From Perlucidibaca wandonensis (lineage in GTDB: Bacteria > Pseudomonadota > Gammaproteobacteria > Pseudomonadales > Moraxellaceae), in NCBI RefSeq assembly GCF_042677145.1, contig NZ_JBHTIT010000001.1:372001-436000 (forward strand): a stretch of DNA of 64,000 nucleotides, given 5' to 3'. Numbering within the stretch: the stretch's first letter is position 1; every line of letters starts with the position of its first letter. Made by a program: the position numbers and the translations under genes. The notes below the pieces were generated by a model. The model saw nothing but the letters and a program-made list of their open reading frames with translations, was not told where the DNA came from and did not search any database. Shown here piece after piece: positions 62,566 through 64,000 of this stretch.

Positions 62566-63340
62566 GGCACTGACAAGTTAACTCGCTGCTTGAGATAATT
62601 TGCCCATGAGTACATACAAACGGCATCGATTTGACCCCAGTATCATCAGCTACGCAGTCTGGATCTACTACCGATTCAACCTGAGCTTCCGTGACATCGA
62701 GGATTTACTGGCAGAGAAGGGCATCTCTGTCAGTTATGAGGCGATCCGATTGTGGTGTATCAAATTCGGTCCTGCCTATGCTCGCAAGCTCAAGCATAAG
62801 CACGGCGGATTCGGCGATACGTTTTATCTTGATGAGGTATTTATCAAGATAAACGGAAAACAACACTACTTGTGGCGAGCCGTTGATCAAGATGGCGAAG
62901 TGGTCGATGTCTATGTTCAGAGTCGCCGTAATGGTGCAGCGGCTAGGCAATTCTTTAAGCGCTTGTTACGCAGCAATGGCGGTCCGCCACGAACGATAGT
63001 CACTGATAAATTGGCAAGTTATAGGGTTGCTCAACGCGAACTAATGCCTTTCGCTCATCATGACACTAGTAAGTACGCCAACAATAGGGCTGAACAATCG
63101 CATGAGTCGACGCGATTAAGAGAGCGAGGAATGCGACGGTTCAAGTCTCCGAACCAGGCCCAACTATTTCTAACGAATCATGCTGCAGTATCTAACTTAT
63201 TTAATCTAGGCAGGCACCTAACTTCAGCAGGCCATTATCGCCGGAGCAGGACAGCTGCGTTTGCAACGTGGAGATCGGTGGTTGCGTAAAAGGCGGTAGG
63301 GTCAAATCTTGCTAAGCTTAAAAGTTAACTTGTCAGTACC
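62566..63340 (+). mobile_element. Complete IS6-family element (copy f)
   Basis: The left end GGCACTGACAAGTTAACT starts at 62566 and the right end AAAAGTTAACTTGTCAGTACC stops at 63340, giving 775 bp with about 18-base terminal repeats. It contains one uninterrupted transposase gene and is the only intact copy in the window. Copy g starts four bases later. Confidence 0.93.
62606..63289 (+). CDS. IS6-family DDE transposase, intact
   Basis: The 227-residue transposase starts MSTYKRHRFDPSIISYAVWI and has an N-terminal helix-turn-helix (FRDIEDLLAEKGISVSYEAI), then the DDE catalytic residues in FYLDEVF, RTIVTDKLASY and NNRAEQSHEST, in the IS240/IS26-type spacing. All other copies in the window differ by truncation or mutation. 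This copy could provide transposase in trans for the partly preserved elements. Confidence 0.93.
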   Translation: MSTYKRHRFDPSIISYAVWIYYRFNLSFRDIEDLLAEKGISVSYEAIRLWCIKFGPAYARKLKHKHGGFGDTFYLDEVFIKINGKQHYLWRAVDQDGEVVDVYVQSRRNGAAARQFFKRLLRSNGGPPRTIVTDKLASYRVAQRELMPFAHHDTSKYANNRAEQSHESTRLRERGMRRFKSPNQAQLFLTNHAAVSNLFNLGRHLTSAGHYRRSRTAAFATWRSVVA

Positions 63341-63344
63341 CGCT

Positions 63345-63866
63345 GGTACTGACAAGTTAACTCGTGGGTTGAGATAATTTGGTCATGAGTACCTACAGAC
63401 GACACCGTTTTCATCCCAGCATCATTAGCTATGCAGTCTGGATCTACTATCGATTCAACATGAGCTTTCGTGACATCGAAGATTTGCTGGCAGAGAAGGG
63501 CATCTCTGTCAGTTATGAGTCGATCCGATTGTGGTGTATCAAGTTTGGGCCTAGCTATGCTCGTAAGCTTAAGCAAAGGCATTGCGGATTTGGCGATACG
63601 TTTTATCTTGATGAGGTATTCATCAAGATAAATGGAAAGCAGCACTACTTGTGGCGGGCTGTCGATCAAGATGGCGAAGTGGTCGATGTCTTTGTTCAGA
63701 GTAGGCGCAATGATACGGCGGCAAAGCAGTTCTTTAAGCGCTTGTTGCGCAATCATGGCGGTGAGCCACGAACGATAGTCACTGATAAATTGGCAAGTTA
63801 TAGGGTGGCTCAGCGCGAGTTAATGCCGACTGCTCATCACAATACAGCTAAATACGCTAACAACAG
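63345..63866 (+). mobile_element. IS6-family element copy g, cut by copy h
   Basis: The left end GGTACTGACAAGTTAACT starts at 63345. The transposase from ATG 63385 is open through MSTYRRHRFHPSIISYAVWI, YLDEVF and VTDKLASY up to KYANNR, where copy h begins at 63867. The last third and right end are missing or displaced. Copies f and g are separated by only CGCT. Confidence 0.88.
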
Positions 63867-64000
63867 GGTACTGGCAAGTTAATTTGCCAGTTGAGAAATT
63901 TGTTGATGAGTACCGACATACGACATTGCTTTCATCACAGCATCATTAGCTATGCAGTTTTGGTCTACTACGTATTCAATGTGAGCCTTCATGAAACTGA
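63867..64000 (+). mobile_element. IS6-family element copy h, continuing past the window edge
   Basis: The left end GGTACTGGCAAGTTAATT starts at 63867, inside the transposase gene of copy g. A degenerate transposase start follows (MSTDIRHCFHHSIISYAVL from 63907), apparently already mutated. The element continues beyond 64000. Confidence 0.75.

Overview
The window looks like an accessory (genomic-island) region of a marine-type, hydrocarbon-degrading gammaproteobacterium. The clue is two CYP153-type alkane hydroxylase systems that closely resemble those of Marinobacter-like bacteria, beside a FadL-type porin, acyl-CoA enzymes, Baeyer-Villiger and GMC oxidoreductases and a cadmium/zinc efflux block. 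The genus cannot be fixed from sequence alone. No rRNA or tRNA gene and no CRISPR array was seen.

Layout. 1-2662: 3' part of a large tyrosine recombinase. 2737-2952: small TIGR02450-type gene. 3133-5870: integron gene cassettes on the minus strand without an integrase (a CALIN), with three convincing attC sites and one partial; one cassette carries a metallo-beta-lactamase-fold protein plus a membrane protein. 6533-7662: YkvA-like gene and a decayed IS6 copy. 7685-17122: cadR/cadA and a czcCBA-like operon, ending in a CDF transporter cut by an IS6 copy. 17107-18700: that IS6 copy, itself split by an IS3-family element. 18677-23267: alkane module 1 (AraC, ferredoxin, CYP153, GMC alcohol dehydrogenase). 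24144-32223: fatty-acid-like module (PF10118 protein, BtrH-like protein, CoA ligase, two acyl-CoA dehydrogenases, two thioesterases). 32494-39498: IS remnants, a TetR gene, decayed DNA and a FadL-like porin. 39518-44312: second PF10118 protein, SDR, esterase and BVMO. 45141-51089: SCP-x thiolase, a MFE-2-like fusion with three SCP2 domains, TetR, third PF10118 protein. 51990-60122: alkane module 2 (solute-binding protein, ferredoxin, CYP153, ferredoxin reductase, AraC, DUF445 remnant, GMC oxidoreductase). 60137-64000: IS6 copies around an HD-domain gene, a small membrane protein and a GFA-family protein.

How the genes may work together (inference): FadL imports an apolar substrate; the CYP153/ferredoxin/reductase chain hydroxylates it; GMC and SDR enzymes oxidise the alcohols; the BVMO and esterase open ketones through esters; CoA ligase, acyl-CoA dehydrogenases, MFE-2 and SCP-x thiolase carry out beta-oxidation. 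Two shared regulatory motifs tie the modules together: TTGGT-N6-ACCAA at four promoters of the central modules, and 21-bp-spaced direct repeats resembling TGTCAATAAATG at three promoters of the alkane modules. IS6-family copies sit at nearly every module joint, which suggests that the island was assembled by IS6 activity.
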